Source: Salinigranum salinum
Lineage (GTDB): Archaea > Halobacteriota > Halobacteria > Halobacteriales > Haloferacaceae
Direction of reading: 5' to 3'
Length of the DNA stretch: 64,000 nucleotides
Assembly: GCF_009176545.1 (NCBI RefSeq)
Contig: NZ_VTOJ01000001.1
Coordinates: 1,550,001 to 1,614,000 of the forward strand
Of the stretch, positions 8,066 through 16,567 are shown one piece after another (the stretch's first letter is position 1; the number at the start of each line of letters is the position of its first letter). The notes below the pieces were generated by a model that was given only the letters and a program-made list of their open reading frames with translations, was not told the DNA's origin and made no database searches. Position numbers and translations under genes: made by a program.

Positions 8066-11000
8066 GTGAGCAGACACGGGCTTCGCACGTCGATCGAAGC
8101 ATGTCGTCTCTTTCTGAACCTCTTCGTCGTCTCGATAGTCGTCGTCGGCGCGTTCGCCGGCGGCGCGCTCGCGGGGGGTTCGCCGGTCGCGGGTGAGACG
8201 CCGGCCGCGATCGATCCGACGACGGGGGTGAGTCAGACGTCACCGGCTCCGGCGGACATCGCCGGCACGGGACTCGACTCCTGTACCGAGATCAGCGAAT
8301 CCGGTCGTTACACGCTTACGTCGAACATCACGAACGATGCCCCTTATGACGAGCAGGGAACGTGCATCGAAATCACCGCCGACGACGTTGTTTTTGACGG
8401 GAACGGCTACGTGATTGAGGGACGGATCGAACTCGGCTATACGAAGGTCTTCGGTGGCACGGCGATTCAGGCAACTGACGTGACGAACGTGACGGTTAGG
8501 AACGTCACGGTCCGGTCTTGGCGGTACGGAGTCAGCTATCGGAACATCACTGACGGGTTGATACAGGTGTCGGCGTACGACCACGCGGCACCCCATGCGG
8601 TCGATTCAGATGATCTCGTCCTTGAGGACAGTGTCCTCGATTCGACGGGGACTGATCTAGAGGCAGACGACGTCGTCGCCCGCAGAAACGACATCGATAT
8701 GGATGGTGAGTCAGGTGATGCCATCCGCGACGGAATACGAATTATCGGCGACGAGGCGGTCGTCGCCAACAACTCGATCGATCTCGCCGAACAGCGCGAC
8801 TCTCCAATACATTACGGTCTCTATCTCAACGGGAGCGAACATCGGGTTCAAGACAACGTCCTATTCGGGGACCGGGCAACGAGATCGAATCCCAACCCAT
8901 CTGCGGAAGGTGCCGGGTTCCGTATCGACGGGAACGGCCATACGATAGTCGAAAATAATATACTGTATGCAGTTGGTTCTGAACTGAAGGGGAATAATCA
9001 CACTATTGTGAACAATTACTGGCCTCAGTCGAGGATACTTTCATCTGGATCAAATTACACCGTGGTCAATATGACCGTTAGTAGTCTAAGTATCGAAGGT
9101 GAAAATAATACCGTGGAAGACATTTCAGCAAAAACTAATGTAGGTGGCTATGAGGGGTTTTCCACAGGATCGATCTCGGTGATCGGGGCGAATAGCGTCC
9201 TCAGAGACGCCACGGCGAATGAAACTGCACACGTTAGGGGAGTGAATGTTACAGTAACCGACTCACGGGCTAAGTCTCTGTCCGTGTCCGGTCAACGCGT
9301 CTCGGTCGTCGAGAACGACGCCGCGTCGCTCACTGTCAGTAGGATGCAAGGGACGGAGAACCTGTCCCTCGTGCGAAATACGATCCGAGCGTCGTTGCGT
9401 ATCGACCAGGCCGAGAACCTCACGTTCGAGAACCGAGCGTTCACGAGATCCGTATCGATCATCGAATCCGATGGAATCACCTTCCGAAACCTGACTGCAG
9501 GCAGTGTCTACGTCTCGAGCTCCAATGGCTCCGTCATCTCCGATATCACGGTGGACGCGAGTTCAGATTACCACCGGGCGGATACGACCGTTCTCGAGAC
9601 GTCGTCGAACAACGTCGTCCGCAACACCACGACCGAGACGATCTCTCTGCGGTCGTCACCGAACAACACGATTCGGAACACCAGCGCCGAAGAGGTCACC
9701 CTCAGTTCTCCAACAGGCAACAGGCTGTTCAGCGACAACAACACGGTCGCGGGCAACACCGCCGACCTGATTCAGGTCATCGACGACTCCCGGAACAACA
9801 CGATTCGTGACAACGACGCTGCCGTCCGTATCGCCGGTGAGACCTCCTACGACAACGTCGTCGTCGACAACAACGCCTCCAACCACCCGGTGGGCATCGA
9901 GATCGACGGCGCCAGCCGAACGATCGTCGAAAACAACACGGTCGCCCAGGTCGCCCGCGGGATCGTCCTCGAGAGTGCGACCGGCAACCCATTCGTAAAC
10001 AACACCGTCGTCGACAGCGGCCAGTGGGACTACTTCGCGACCGACGGCTCGACCGACAACCCCATCACCGACCTCACCGTCGGTCCCACCGTCTCCTTCG
10101 ACAGCCGCGACGTCGCGATGAAACAGGCGACCGACCCACCGCAACCACCCGAGGGGAAAGCCGGGATCGGCGCGTTCATCGTCGTGAACGACACCGAAGC
10201 CGACGCGTGGGTCGATCTCACCGTCCAGTACACCGACGCGGACGCCGCAGACGTTGACGAGGGGAGCCTGCGACTGTGGCGGTACGCCGATGGCAGTTGG
10301 GAGCCGATCGGCGAGGACGAGCGCCTCGACACCACTGACAACCAGGTGAGCGCCAACGTCAGTGGAGAGAACTTCGGGATCGTCGCCCCGCTCGGTGACG
10401 CGACCGACACCCAGCGCCCCTACGGCGGGATCCCCGCGACCGTGCCAGGCGAGATAGACGCTTCCCACTTCGACACGGGCGGGGAGGGAGTCGCGTACCG
10501 TGACACGACTCCCGAACGCCGCGACGACAGCGGCTTCCGACCGGAGACGAGCGTCGATATCGAGTCGCCGTCGCTGGGCGGAACCGGCGACGGGTCGATC
10601 GGGTACGTCGAGGAGGGCGAGTGGCTCGAGTACACCATCGACGCCGAGCCCGGAACCTATCGGCTCTCCCTGGCTGTCGCGAGCGATCGGGACAGTCCCG
10701 GAGAACTGACCGCGTCGGTCGACGGCCGCAAGATCGGAACGATCGCACAGCACACGGGCGGGTGGTACAACTTCGCCGAAACCGAGGCCGGTGAGTTCAC
10801 CATCGACGAAGGTGGCGAGCACACCATCCGGATCGAGTCCACCGGACCGTCGCTCAACTTCGACACCCTCGTCGTCGAGAACGCCTCGACTCCGCCCGCC
10901 CAGCAACCCTACGGCGGAACGCCTGTTGTTGTACCGGGTGAGATAGACGCCTCCCACTTCGACACGGGCGGGGAGGGAGTCGCGTACCGTGACACAACTC

Positions 11001-11605
11001 TCGAACGCCGCGACGACAGCGGCTTCCGACCGGAGACGAGCGTCGATATCGAGTCGCCGTCGCTGGGCGGAACCGGCGACGGGTCGATCGGGTACGTCGA
11101 GGAGGGCGAGTGGCTCGAGTACACCATCGACGCCGAGCCCGGAACCTATCGGCTCTCCCTGGCTGTCGCGAGCGATCAAGACGGTGAACTGGTAGCCACG
11201 GTCAATGGTCGGGAGATCGGGACGGTCGAGCGGAACACCGGCGGCTGGTACAACTTCGTCGAGACGACCGCGGGGGAGTTTACCATCGACGAAGGTGGCG
11301 AACACACCATCCGGATCGAGTGGACCGGGCCACCGCTCAACGTCGATCGTCTCATCGTCGAAGAGAGCGGCACGACCACCGAGCACACGATCGAGATCGT
11401 TGGGAGCGGCGAGTACACCGAGTACGAGTTCGAGGTGTCTGGCGAAGTCACCGGCGGGTCGGGACTCAACCCCGCCGATTCGTTCTCGGGGTCAAGGGCG
11501 TCGGGGACGGTCGTCGACGGGTCGGACACGTACACGTTCACCGGTGAATTGACGAACCTGAGCGTCGACGGCACCGCGACCGTCCGGATTCGAGAGGGAG
11601 AGTAG
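8066..11605 (+). CDS. Secreted right-handed beta-helix (NosD/PbH1-like) protein with two CBM6-like domains
   Basis: 1179 aa, GTG start. A signal-peptide-like hydrophobic stretch (about residues 14-37, ending GALAGG) is followed by a beta-helix solenoid (about 60-690) of imperfect repeats such as NTIRNTSAEE and NNTVVDSG. Next comes a domain of about 95 residues rich in D/W (DGSWEPIGEDE), then two CBM6-like modules (about 785-945 and 949-1100; each with EEGEWLEYTIDAEPGTYRLS and a GGWYNF motif), and a small C-terminal beta domain. Likely an extracellular carbohydrate-binding or carbohydrate-modifying surface protein; no enzymatic residues identified. It is the main cargo of the tRNA-Arg element. 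Codons around 8940-9130 are more AT-rich than the flanks. Confidence 0.78.
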   Translation: MSRHGLRTSIEACRLFLNLFVVSIVVVGAFAGGALAGGSPVAGETPAAIDPTTGVSQTSPAPADIAGTGLDSCTEISESGRYTLTSNITNDAPYDEQGTCIEITADDVVFDGNGYVIEGRIELGYTKVFGGTAIQATDVTNVTVRNVTVRSWRYGVSYRNITDGLIQVSAYDHAAPHAVDSDDLVLEDSVLDSTGTDLEADDVVARRNDIDMDGESGDAIRDGIRIIGDEAVVANNSIDLAEQRDSPIHYGLYLNGSEHRVQDNVLFGDRATRSNPNPSAEGAGFRIDGNGHTIVENNILYAVGSELKGNNHTIVNNYWPQSRILSSGSNYTVVNMTVSSLSIEGENNTVEDISAKTNVGGYEGFSTGSISVIGANSVLRDATANETAHVRGVNVTVTDSRAKSLSVSGQRVSVVENDAASLTVSRMQGTENLSLVRNTIRASLRIDQAENLTFENRAFTRSVSIIESDGITFRNLTAGSVYVSSSNGSVISDITVDASSDYHRADTTVLETSSNNVVRNTTTETISLRSSPNNTIRNTSAEEVTLSSPTGNRLFSDNNTVAGNTADLIQVIDDSRNNTIRDNDAAVRIAGETSYDNVVVDNNASNHPVGIEIDGASRTIVENNTVAQVARGIVLESATGNPFVNNTVVDSGQWDYFATDGSTDNPITDLTVGPTVSFDSRDVAMKQATDPPQPPEGKAGIGAFIVVNDTEADAWVDLTVQYTDADAADVDEGSLRLWRYADGSWEPIGEDERLDTTDNQVSANVSGENFGIVAPLGDATDTQRPYGGIPATVPGEIDASHFDTGGEGVAYRDTTPERRDDSGFRPETSVDIESPSLGGTGDGSIGYVEEGEWLEYTIDAEPGTYRLSLAVASDRDSPGELTASVDGRKIGTIAQHTGGWYNFAETEAGEFTIDEGGEHTIRIESTGPSLNFDTLVVENASTPPAQQPYGGTPVVVPGEIDASHFDTGGEGVAYRDTTLERRDDSGFRPETSVDIESPSLGGTGDGSIGYVEEGEWLEYTIDAEPGTYRLSLAVASDQDGELVATVNGREIGTVERNTGGWYNFVETTAGEFTIDEGGEHTIRIEWTGPPLNVDRLIVEESGTTTEHTIEIVGSGEYTEYEFEVSGEVTGGSGLNPADSFSGSRASGTVVDGSDTYTFTGELTNLSVDGTATVRIREGE
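10451..10688 (+). repeat. Intragenic direct repeat copy 1 (CBM6-like module)
   Basis: This 238-bp stretch recurs at 10940-11177 (offset 489 bp) with only a few substitutions, whereas the second halves of the two modules have diverged clearly. That fits a tandem domain duplication kept uniform by gene conversion, or a recent partial conversion tract. Confidence 0.85.
10940..11177 (+). repeat. Intragenic direct repeat copy 2 (CBM6-like module)
   Basis: Second copy of the 238-bp repeat at 10451-10688, in the same reading frame of the beta-helix gene. The two copies have only a few mismatches (for example ACTCCC against ACTCTC near the DTT-ERR codons). Confidence 0.85.
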
Positions 11606-11810
11606 TCGCGGGCTGTCTTTCGGCGAGTCGTGCTCCCGTGGGTTTGGGGACGACCAAGAGATCGTCGGTGGGTGGGTCACTCATAAGAAGCCCAGCACCT
11701 CCCTGGAATCGCGTTACCGCGATACGATGACCAGATTAGTCGAATCCGGGTAGCCCTGAACATGGTTGATCCTCTTCGTCTAGGGGCCCGGAAAACCGCA
11801 AGACGGCAGA

Positions 11811-11845
11811 TGGGCGCTGCAGGATTTGAACCCGCAACAACTTGG
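11811..11845 (-). repeat. tRNA 3'-half-like sequence (candidate att site of the second integrase)
   Basis: Read on the minus strand this gives a plausible T-arm (GCGGG TTCAAAT CCTGC, one G-U pair) followed by acceptor AGCGCCC and discriminator A. No tRNA 5' half is present, so it is a fragment. It sits about 50 nt before the broken integrase at 11897, the same arrangement as the 6461-6498 site and its integrase. The parent tRNA (acceptor expected GGGCGCT) was not found in this window, and I could not assign its identity. Confidence 0.6.
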
Positions 11846-11896
11846 TAGGCGCGTATAGCGTCTCTAAGCCTATCTCAGTGCTTCCATGGACAAACC

Positions 11897-12445
11897 ATGG
11901 CAGACGAACTGGAACCACTCGACCCGAAGACTGCGGTCGAGATGTACCTCCAAGAACGACGTACAGAGCTATCAGACGCCAGCATTCAGGCACACAACTA
12001 CCGGCTGAGGCATTTCATCCGCTGGTGCGACGAACAGGACATCGACAACCTGAACGAGCTTACCGGCCGTCTCCTGCACCAGTATCGCCTCTGGTGACGG
12101 GATGACGGCGACCTGAACAACGTCACGGTGAAAACGCAGATGGACACGCTTCGGGTGTTCATCAGGTTCTGTGAGCGAATCGACGGTGTGTCGCAGAACC
12201 TGAGTGAGGCGGTTATCTCACCGACGCTCGATAACGGGGAGAATCAGCGAGATGTAATACTCGAATCGGGATCTGCGGAGGAATTACTGACGTACCTGAA
12301 CCGCTTTCAGTACGCTTCGTTCACGCACACGTTGCTCCTGCTGCTCTGGCGGACGGGGCTTCGGATGGGTGCTGTTCGGGCCGTTGATCTCGTTGACTAT
12401 CCGAATAGCGATGAAGACGCGTCCTCTGTTTATTTTGTTCGATGA
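11897..12445 (+). pseudogene. Degraded tyrosine integrase (premature stop and truncated)
   Basis: Clearly homologous to the intact integrase at 6559: shared MYL, YRL-HFIRWC, LTGR-LH-Y and MDTLRVFIRFCE blocks in the same order. The frame is broken by an in-frame TGA at 12095-12097, where the paralogue continues MWRKEDGDL and this copy reads LW-stop-RDDGDL. It continues in the same frame to the catalytic Arg region (LLWRTGLRMGA), then loses homology after about VDLVDY. The HxxR box and nucleophile Tyr are absent, so it cannot be active. It marks an older integration event beside the tRNA-Arg locus. Confidence 0.88.
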
Positions 12446-12629
12446 ATCTTTTGATGCCGTGTTTCAAACACAGCCCGAGGAACTATACCTGAAGGTTTCG
12501 TCGGATCATGTGGAAGCACGGACGGGACAGAGGCGCGCCACGCTGCGTGTTCGAATCATAGCGGTGGTCCGAAGTCCGATTATAAAGGATCGGCCACTGT
12601 ACTGCCAATGCTAAGCGGTTAATGGAGCA

Positions 12630-12667
12630 ACGGGCGTGGCGGGATTCGAACCCGCGATCGAGAGGTT
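12630..12667 (-). repeat. attR-like site: 38-bp direct repeat copy 2 within tRNA-Arg(CCT)
   Basis: Identical to 6461-6498. It forms the 3' half of the complete tRNA-Arg gene, so the element has rebuilt or preserved the tRNA on this side. Confidence 0.88.
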
Positions 12668-12703
12668 AGGAACCTCTCGCCCTGTCCGCTAGGCCACACG
12701 CCC
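12631..12703 (-). tRNA. tRNA-Arg (anticodon CCT)
   Basis: The minus strand folds as a full 73-nt cloverleaf: acceptor GGGCGTG/CACGCCC, D-stem GCC/GGC, anticodon stem AGAGG/CCTCT with loop TTCCTAA (anticodon CCT, reads AGG), T-arm GCGGG-TTCGAAT-CCCGC, discriminator G. CCA is not encoded. It serves as the integration target of the neighbouring element. Confidence 0.95.
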
Positions 12704-12777
12704 CGCGCGGGAGTACCGAAGCGATCGACTAAAAGCCGCCCGTCGGACAGAACCGGAGCTGAGGAGAAGTGCGCCGT

Positions 12778-13065
12778 TCAGCTGCTCGACGTCGAGTCGG
12801 TGTCGGCCTCTTGTTCCTCGAGTTCGCGCTCCTTCTCGCGCTTGCGCGCCTCGAACTCCTCTTCGTCCTCGTCCGGCTTCATCTCCATCTCTTTCAGTTC
12901 TTCCTCGATCTCCTGGCGGCCGCGCTGGAACTCGCCCATCGCCTGGCCGGTCGAGCGCGCGAGTTTGGGGATCTTGTTGGCCCCGAACAGCAGGACGAGC
13001 ACGAACAGCACGATGAGCAGCTCCGGCCCGCCCGGCAGCCCCGGGAACAGTATGACATCGGACAT
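12778..13065 (-). CDS. tatA: Twin-arginine translocase subunit TatA
   Basis: 95 aa. A short N-terminus, then GPELLIVLFVLVLLFGANKIPKLARS: one membrane helix followed by the amphipathic helix with FG and P-K-L-A, the TatA/TatE signature. The C-terminus is highly charged (E/K/D-rich). TatA oligomers form the passage for folded proteins across the membrane, the dominant export route in haloarchaea. A minus-strand TATA-like CCTATAATC (plus 13091-13099) is about 30 nt before the ATG, suggesting a leaderless transcript. Confidence 0.93.
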   Translation of the reverse strand: MSDVILFPGLPGGPELLIVLFVLVLLFGANKIPKLARSTGQAMGEFQRGRQEIEEELKEMEMKPDEDEEEFEARKREKERELEEQEADTDSTSSS

Positions 13066-13396
13066 CGCTGTCTGAGCTTAACCAAGTCGCGATTATAGGC
13101 TTTTTGGACTGCACGGGGTGACAGAACCGCGGGTCGATGCGGGCGAAGCCGTCGCGCACACACCCTGGAGGGTCGAAAACGACACGCGGGAGTCACGACG
13201 ACACGACCGGCGACCGTGACCCGACCGATCCACGACTCGACGGTGAACTCACGGCAGCTGGAGGGTGACACGGTGGATGACGATTACGAGGGCGAGGAGG
13301 CGACCACGACGAACCGTTCGGAGCAGGCGCGTCGGCGACGACGTCGCGTCTGCCGCGAGCGCAAACCCCAAACGGCTGCCACACCCTCTGTGATCT
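13066..13396. promoter_or_regulatory. Divergent intergenic region tatA / peroxiredoxin
   Basis: 331 nt without a supported gene. It holds the tatA TATA-like element at 13091-13099 (minus) and presumably the peroxiredoxin promoter towards 13370-13396. Open frames here overlap real genes antisense and were rejected. Confidence 0.4.
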
Positions 13397-13876
13397 ATGG
13401 TCGACGTAGGCGACACTGCTCCCGACTTCACGGCACCGATGGCGACCGGCGAGATCGAGTCGTTCACCCTCTCCGAGCACCTCGACGAGGCACCGATCGT
13501 CCTCGCGTTCTTCCCCGCGGCCTTCACCGGGACGTGTACGACGGAGATGTCGACGTTCCAGGATCGGCTGGCCGACTTCCAGGCCACCGGCGCGAATATC
13601 TACGGCGTCAGCATCGACTCGCCGTTCACGCTCAACGAGTTCCGCGAACAGAACGGCATCGAGTTCCCACTCATCAGCGACACTAACCGGAAGCTCATCG
13701 ACCTGTACGACGTCTCGATGGATTTCGAGACGTACGGGGTCTACGACATCGCGAAGCGCTCGGTGTTCGTGATCGACGGCGACGGGACGGTCACCTACAC
13801 GTGGGCGTCCGACGACCCCGGGGTCGAACCCGACTACGAGGCCGTCGAGGAGGCCGCCGCGGCGGCCGCGGACTGA
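13397..13876 (+). CDS. Peroxiredoxin (AhpC/TSA family, 1-Cys type)
   Basis: 159 aa thiol peroxidase reducing hydroperoxides. Thioredoxin fold with the peroxidatic motif FFPAAFTGTCTTEM; the Cys sits about residue 46, preceded by the conserved P and T. It is the only Cys in the protein, so no resolving Cys is encoded and the enzyme must use a partner thiol. The C-terminus is an Ala/Asp/Glu-rich tail. Monocistronic, cytosolic. Confidence 0.9.
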   Translation: MVDVGDTAPDFTAPMATGEIESFTLSEHLDEAPIVLAFFPAAFTGTCTTEMSTFQDRLADFQATGANIYGVSIDSPFTLNEFREQNGIEFPLISDTNRKLIDLYDVSMDFETYGVYDIAKRSVFVIDGDGTVTYTWASDDPGVEPDYEAVEEAAAAAAD

Positions 13877-14013
13877 GGCGTCGAGGAGCCGTCGACGAAC
13901 GCCAACGCACGCCGACGAACGATCGACCGATCGCGGGTCACACACCGTACTCCGTCGCGCGCCTCACACACGCATCCGTCGAACTTTTTTCCGTCGCCGT
14001 CGTCTCGTGGACG

Positions 14014-14817
14014 ATGAGTGACCTCAACGGCGGCCGAGAGTACGACCCCGACGACGATCACGCCTTCCCGGACGAGCGACTCAACGAGATCCTCCCCCAG
14101 CTCCTCACCGACCCCGAGGTGACGACGCTGCTCGAGGCACAGAACGTCAACGCCGTCACGCGCAAGGGGTACAACGATCACGGGCCGAAACACATCTCCA
14201 TCGTCCGCAACCGCGCACTCAGGCTGTACGAACTGCTGAAACGCGGTGGCTGTGAGTTCAACGGGGCCGACGAGCAGGGGCTCGACGAGGCCGACGAACC
14301 GGTCATCATCGTGCTCGCCGCGACCTTGCACGACATCGGTCACATCGTCCACCGTGACGAACACGCGTACTACTCCATCCCGCTGGCGTCCGACATCCTC
14401 GACCGACTCCTGCCCCAGTTTTACGACACCCCGAACGCGGTCCGCGTGAAAGCCGAGACGCTCCACGCGATCCTCTGTCACCACACCGAGGAGACGCCCC
14501 TGACGAAGGAGGCGGGCGTCATCCGCGTCGCCGACGCGCTCGACATGGAACGCGGCCGGTCGCGCATCCCCTACGAGAAGGGCGGTCGCGGCATCAACAC
14601 GCTCTCGTCGCAGGCCATCACGGACGTCATCCTCCGAGAAGGCGACGGCGTCCCCGTCCAGGTGGAGATCGAGATGGTCAACGCCGCCGGTGTCTACCAG
14701 GTCGACAACCTCCTGAAGGCGAAACTGAAGGAGTCGATGCTCGAAGAGGAGATCCGCATCGTCGCCATCAACACCAAGTCCGACGACTCACAGCTGGTCG
14801 AGCGGATCGAGCTGTAG
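14014..14817 (+). CDS. HD-domain phosphohydrolase
   Basis: 267 aa from ATG 14014, preceded by a T-rich TATA-like stretch at 13984-13990. Metal-binding HD signatures: H in NDHGPKH, HDIGH (about residue 108), H in HHTEET, and D in RVADALDMERGRS, in the order expected for an HD hydrolase. The substrate (nucleotide or phosphate ester) is not evident. Transcribed alone, convergent with the MscS gene. Confidence 0.85.
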   Translation: MSDLNGGREYDPDDDHAFPDERLNEILPQLLTDPEVTTLLEAQNVNAVTRKGYNDHGPKHISIVRNRALRLYELLKRGGCEFNGADEQGLDEADEPVIIVLAATLHDIGHIVHRDEHAYYSIPLASDILDRLLPQFYDTPNAVRVKAETLHAILCHHTEETPLTKEAGVIRVADALDMERGRSRIPYEKGGRGINTLSSQAITDVILREGDGVPVQVEIEMVNAAGVYQVDNLLKAKLKESMLEEEIRIVAINTKSDDSQLVERIEL

Positions 14818-14863
14818 CCGCCTCGTCGGGCGGCAACGACCCGAGCTGTCGCCGCCTCGTCGC

Positions 14864-15769
14864 TCAGTCGTCGGCCGACGTCGTCATCGCCTGCACCCCT
14901 TCGACCTGGAGCGCACCGTGGAGCGTCCGGTTCGGGTACGGGATGTTGATGTCCTCGGCGTCGAACCGGTCCTTGACGTTCGTCACGTACTCTCCGCGGG
15001 TCTTCACGAAGTCGGCGCGGCTCGGGTTGTCGATCCAGACGCGCGACTTGAGCACGACCGAGGAGTCGCCGAGTTCGGTCAGCCGCACCGTCGGCGCGGG
15101 ATCGTCCATGATACCCTCGTGGGCCTCGGCCTCCTCCATGATGATCTCCGTCGCCTTCGGGATGTCGTCGTCGTAGCCGATGCCGAACGGCACCTGCAGC
15201 CGGAGCTTGTCCTTCGCGACGGGGTTCTTCACGACCCCGTCCGTGAGCTGGGAGTTCGGCACCGTCAACAGTTCGTTGTCGAACGTTCTGACCCTGGAGA
15301 CGCGGAAGGAGATGTCCTCGACGATGCCCGAGTTCCCGTCCCACTCGATCCAGTCACCGATCTTGAACGGCTTGTCGGTGAAGATGAACACGCCTGCGAC
15401 GAAGTTCTTGATCACGTCCTGCATCGCGAAGCCGATGGCGAGCGTCGCCGCCGCGGCGATGGTCGCCAGCGATGTGAGGAAGTTGCCGTAGCCCGCGAAG
15501 CCGAACGCCACGGCGATCGCGACGAAGACGACGAACACCCCTGCGATCTTCTTCAGCGGCCGAACCGCGTGCGGCTCGAGCCCACGCGCCTCGAAGACGC
15601 GGTCGAGGATCGGGAAGAGGATCGCTCGGCCGACGAGGTAGACGACGACGAACGCCACGATGAACGAGATGACGCCGCCGATCGAAGCGGCGTACGGCAC
15701 GCCGTTCTGCGCGAGGAAGCGGCCGATGAACCCTCCGGACCCGGCCTGGAGCAGGAGTCCCGTGCTCAT
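14864..15769 (-). CDS. Small-conductance mechanosensitive channel (MscS family)
   Basis: 301 aa. Three N-terminal membrane helices, with TM3 containing the Gly/Ala-rich pore stretch (SLATIAAAATLAIGFAMQD). The MscS beta-domain follows, with FTDKPFKIGDWIEWDG, GIVEDISFRVSRVRTFDN and VPNSQL. It opens under membrane tension to release solutes on hypo-osmotic shock. Its ATG overlaps the stop of the upstream YhbY-like gene (ATGA), so the two are likely translationally coupled. Confidence 0.92.
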   Translation of the reverse strand: MSTGLLLQAGSGGFIGRFLAQNGVPYAASIGGVISFIVAFVVVYLVGRAILFPILDRVFEARGLEPHAVRPLKKIAGVFVVFVAIAVAFGFAGYGNFLTSLATIAAAATLAIGFAMQDVIKNFVAGVFIFTDKPFKIGDWIEWDGNSGIVEDISFRVSRVRTFDNELLTVPNSQLTDGVVKNPVAKDKLRLQVPFGIGYDDDIPKATEIIMEEAEAHEGIMDDPAPTVRLTELGDSSVVLKSRVWIDNPSRADFVKTRGEYVTNVKDRFDAEDINIPYPNRTLHGALQVEGVQAMTTSADD

Positions 15770-16026
15770 CGGTGCATCACCGCCGTGTGGCCACGGGTCT
15801 CGAAGACCTCGGCATCCGTCCGCCTGGCGAGATCGTCCGCGAGTTCCTCGGTCGTCGCCGCTCCCCGCGCCGACCGGAGGAACTTCACCTTCACCAGGTC
15901 ACGGTCGCTCAGTTGGTCGTCGAGTTCGTCGACCACCGCTTCGATACCGCTCTTGCCGACCCAGACAGTGACGTCGAGGTCGTGAGCTCGCTTTCGCAGC
16001 TCCTGCGCACACATGTTGTCTCGCAT
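15766..16026 (-). CDS. CRS1-YhbY (RNA-binding) domain protein
   Basis: 86 aa from the ATG at 16024-16026 (alternative ATG four codons later). It has the single CRS1-YhbY fold: LRKRAHDLDVTVWVGKSG, then the LVKVKFLRSA strand and a C-terminal GHTAVMHR strand. YhbY proteins bind pre-ribosomal RNA. A minus-strand TATA-like ATTAAAAGTAAG (plus 16048-16059) lies about 25 nt upstream, consistent with a leaderless transcript. It ends in a 4-nt overlap with the mscS-like gene. Confidence 0.85.
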   Translation of the reverse strand: MRDNMCAQELRKRAHDLDVTVWVGKSGIEAVVDELDDQLSDRDLVKVKFLRSARGAATTEELADDLARRTDAEVFETRGHTAVMHR

Positions 16027-16124
16027 TCGGACGGCCCTCTTTTGTATCTTACTTTTAATGATAGCGTAAGTACCTGGAGTATTCAGGCACAGTGAATCGC
16101 CCCCGTCGGGCCGTCGAGAGGGTC

Positions 16125-16400
16125 TCACTCGTAGGGGTATCGTGCGAGTTCCCCGCACTCGCACGCGACGACGACCTTCCCCGACTGGAGACGGACCCGC
16201 GCGTTGACTCCCGGTCGGAGGTAGGCGTCGCATCGGTCGCAGGTGAACCGCCGAAAGTGCCGGGGGAGTCTGAGACGGTGGCGCTCCGCGATCCGCCGGG
16301 CGAGACGTACGTACTCCCGGGCTCGCTCGTCGTCGCCCGCACGAGTCGCGTCGCTGGCGAGGGCCTCCAGCCGTTCGATCCGCTCCTCGGGGATGCCCAT
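16125..16400 (-). CDS. rnp4: Ribonuclease P protein component 4 (Rpr2/Rpp21 family)
   Basis: 91 aa from the ATG at 16398-16400; an in-frame ATG eight codons upstream is possible. The N-terminal helices (ERIERLEALASDATRAG, EYVRLARRIAERHRLRLP) carry the conserved R-I-A-x-R-H region. The zinc ribbon is CDRCDAYLRPG followed by CECGELARYPYE. It helps RNase P process tRNA 5' ends. It lies 98 nt upstream of the YhbY-like gene, in the same direction, which fits an RNA-processing cluster. Confidence 0.88.
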   Translation of the reverse strand: MGIPEERIERLEALASDATRAGDDERAREYVRLARRIAERHRLRLPRHFRRFTCDRCDAYLRPGVNARVRLQSGKVVVACECGELARYPYE

Positions 16401-16567
16401 GCGTTCGATGGCGCACGGGTACAAAAAGACGTTCCGAACCGGTGGTTCTCGTGTCTCTCGGTTCGATCGTGGGAGGGCGGATCGGCGTCGTCGCTCGGTC
16501 CGATCGACCGCAGCCCTCCCCGGTCGGAAGCGACAGCGTGAAATCGCTCGGTCTGGAGCGGTCCATC

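Noticed and set aside
12369..12614. Frame following the broken integrase
   Set aside because: No similarity to the lost catalytic half of the integrase and AT-rich random-looking translation.
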